The notes under the pieces are model-generated. The model was not told where the DNA came from and did not search any database. It worked only from the letters and a program-made list of their open reading frames with translations. From assembly GCA_022570795.1 (NCBI GenBank), contig JAKUDP010000013.1:248001-312000 (forward strand): a DNA stretch of 64,000 bases. The letters run 5' to 3'. A program made the position numbers and the translations under genes. Origin of the DNA: Sphaerulina vaccinii. Its lineage: Eukaryota > Ascomycota > Dothideomycetes > Mycosphaerellales > Mycosphaerellaceae. Shown here one piece after another: positions 63,942 through 64,000 of the stretch; position 1 is the stretch's first letter; the number at the start of each line of letters is the position of its first letter.

Positions 63942-64000
63942 CGTGAAGTCGAGATTGACATGCTGGAGTCTGGAGAGTGAACACTGGTCTTTCGGCGTGG

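Noticed and set aside
1..64000. Transposons, CRISPR arrays, bacterial operons, rRNA
   Set aside because: No transposase or reverse transcriptase motifs, long terminal repeats, regularly spaced repeats or rRNA sequence were seen; the window is ordinary fungal nuclear DNA.

Overview
The window comes from a filamentous ascomycete. Most genes carry short GT-AG introns of about 50-150 nt. The gene set includes a MED12 (Srb8) subunit, an Xbp1-type APSES regulator, a YAP-type bZIP, a PDR-type ABC transporter, UstYa-like (DUF3328) proteins and an Argonaute. The gene content and the introner-like introns in one gene point to Dothideomycetes, plausibly Mycosphaerellales. That placement is inference, because no rRNA or other marker is present.

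Left part (0-28.5 kb): mostly conserved housekeeping genes. In order: a HAPSTR1-like protein (-), a calponin-homology protein (+), MBF1 (-), an HTATIP2-like NAD(P)-binding protein (+), a six-cysteine small secreted protein (+), a secreted type-B carboxylesterase (-), an intron-containing tRNA-His(GTG), a PPR-like protein (-) divergent from the replication checkpoint mediator Mrc1 (+), a 2OG-Fe(II) oxygenase (+), a five-exon PDR transporter (+) and the Xbp1-type regulator (+).

Middle part (28.5-47 kb): accessory in character, with long gene-poor stretches, transport and catabolic genes and signs of decay. It holds an acetate/AlcS-type membrane protein (-), a Gal80-like Gfo/Idh/MocA gene (+) with mutually similar introns and an in-frame TAG near its end, a SPOUT1-type methyltransferase (+), a YAP-type bZIP (+), a two-module EthD-like protein (-), an NCS1 permease gene (-) broken by a TGA in place of a conserved Trp, and an aldehyde dehydrogenase (-). 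Two intergenic areas (38.9-39.5 and 40.4-40.9 kb) look like frameshifted coding relics.

Right part (47-64 kb): MED12 (-), the six-exon ER protein Asterix/PAT10 (+), an EthD protein (+), an Argonaute with an intact DEDH tetrad (+) and phosphoserine phosphatase (+). It ends with two UstYa-like genes (-) flanking a tiny secreted Gly/Tyr-rich peptide gene (+). That trio resembles the core of a fungal RiPP (dikaritin-type) locus and is the best candidate here for an undescribed system. The clearest genomic novelty is the introner-like family in the Gal80-like gene.

Exon boundaries were read by hand from splice consensus, frame continuity and family resemblance. No alignment or database search was run.
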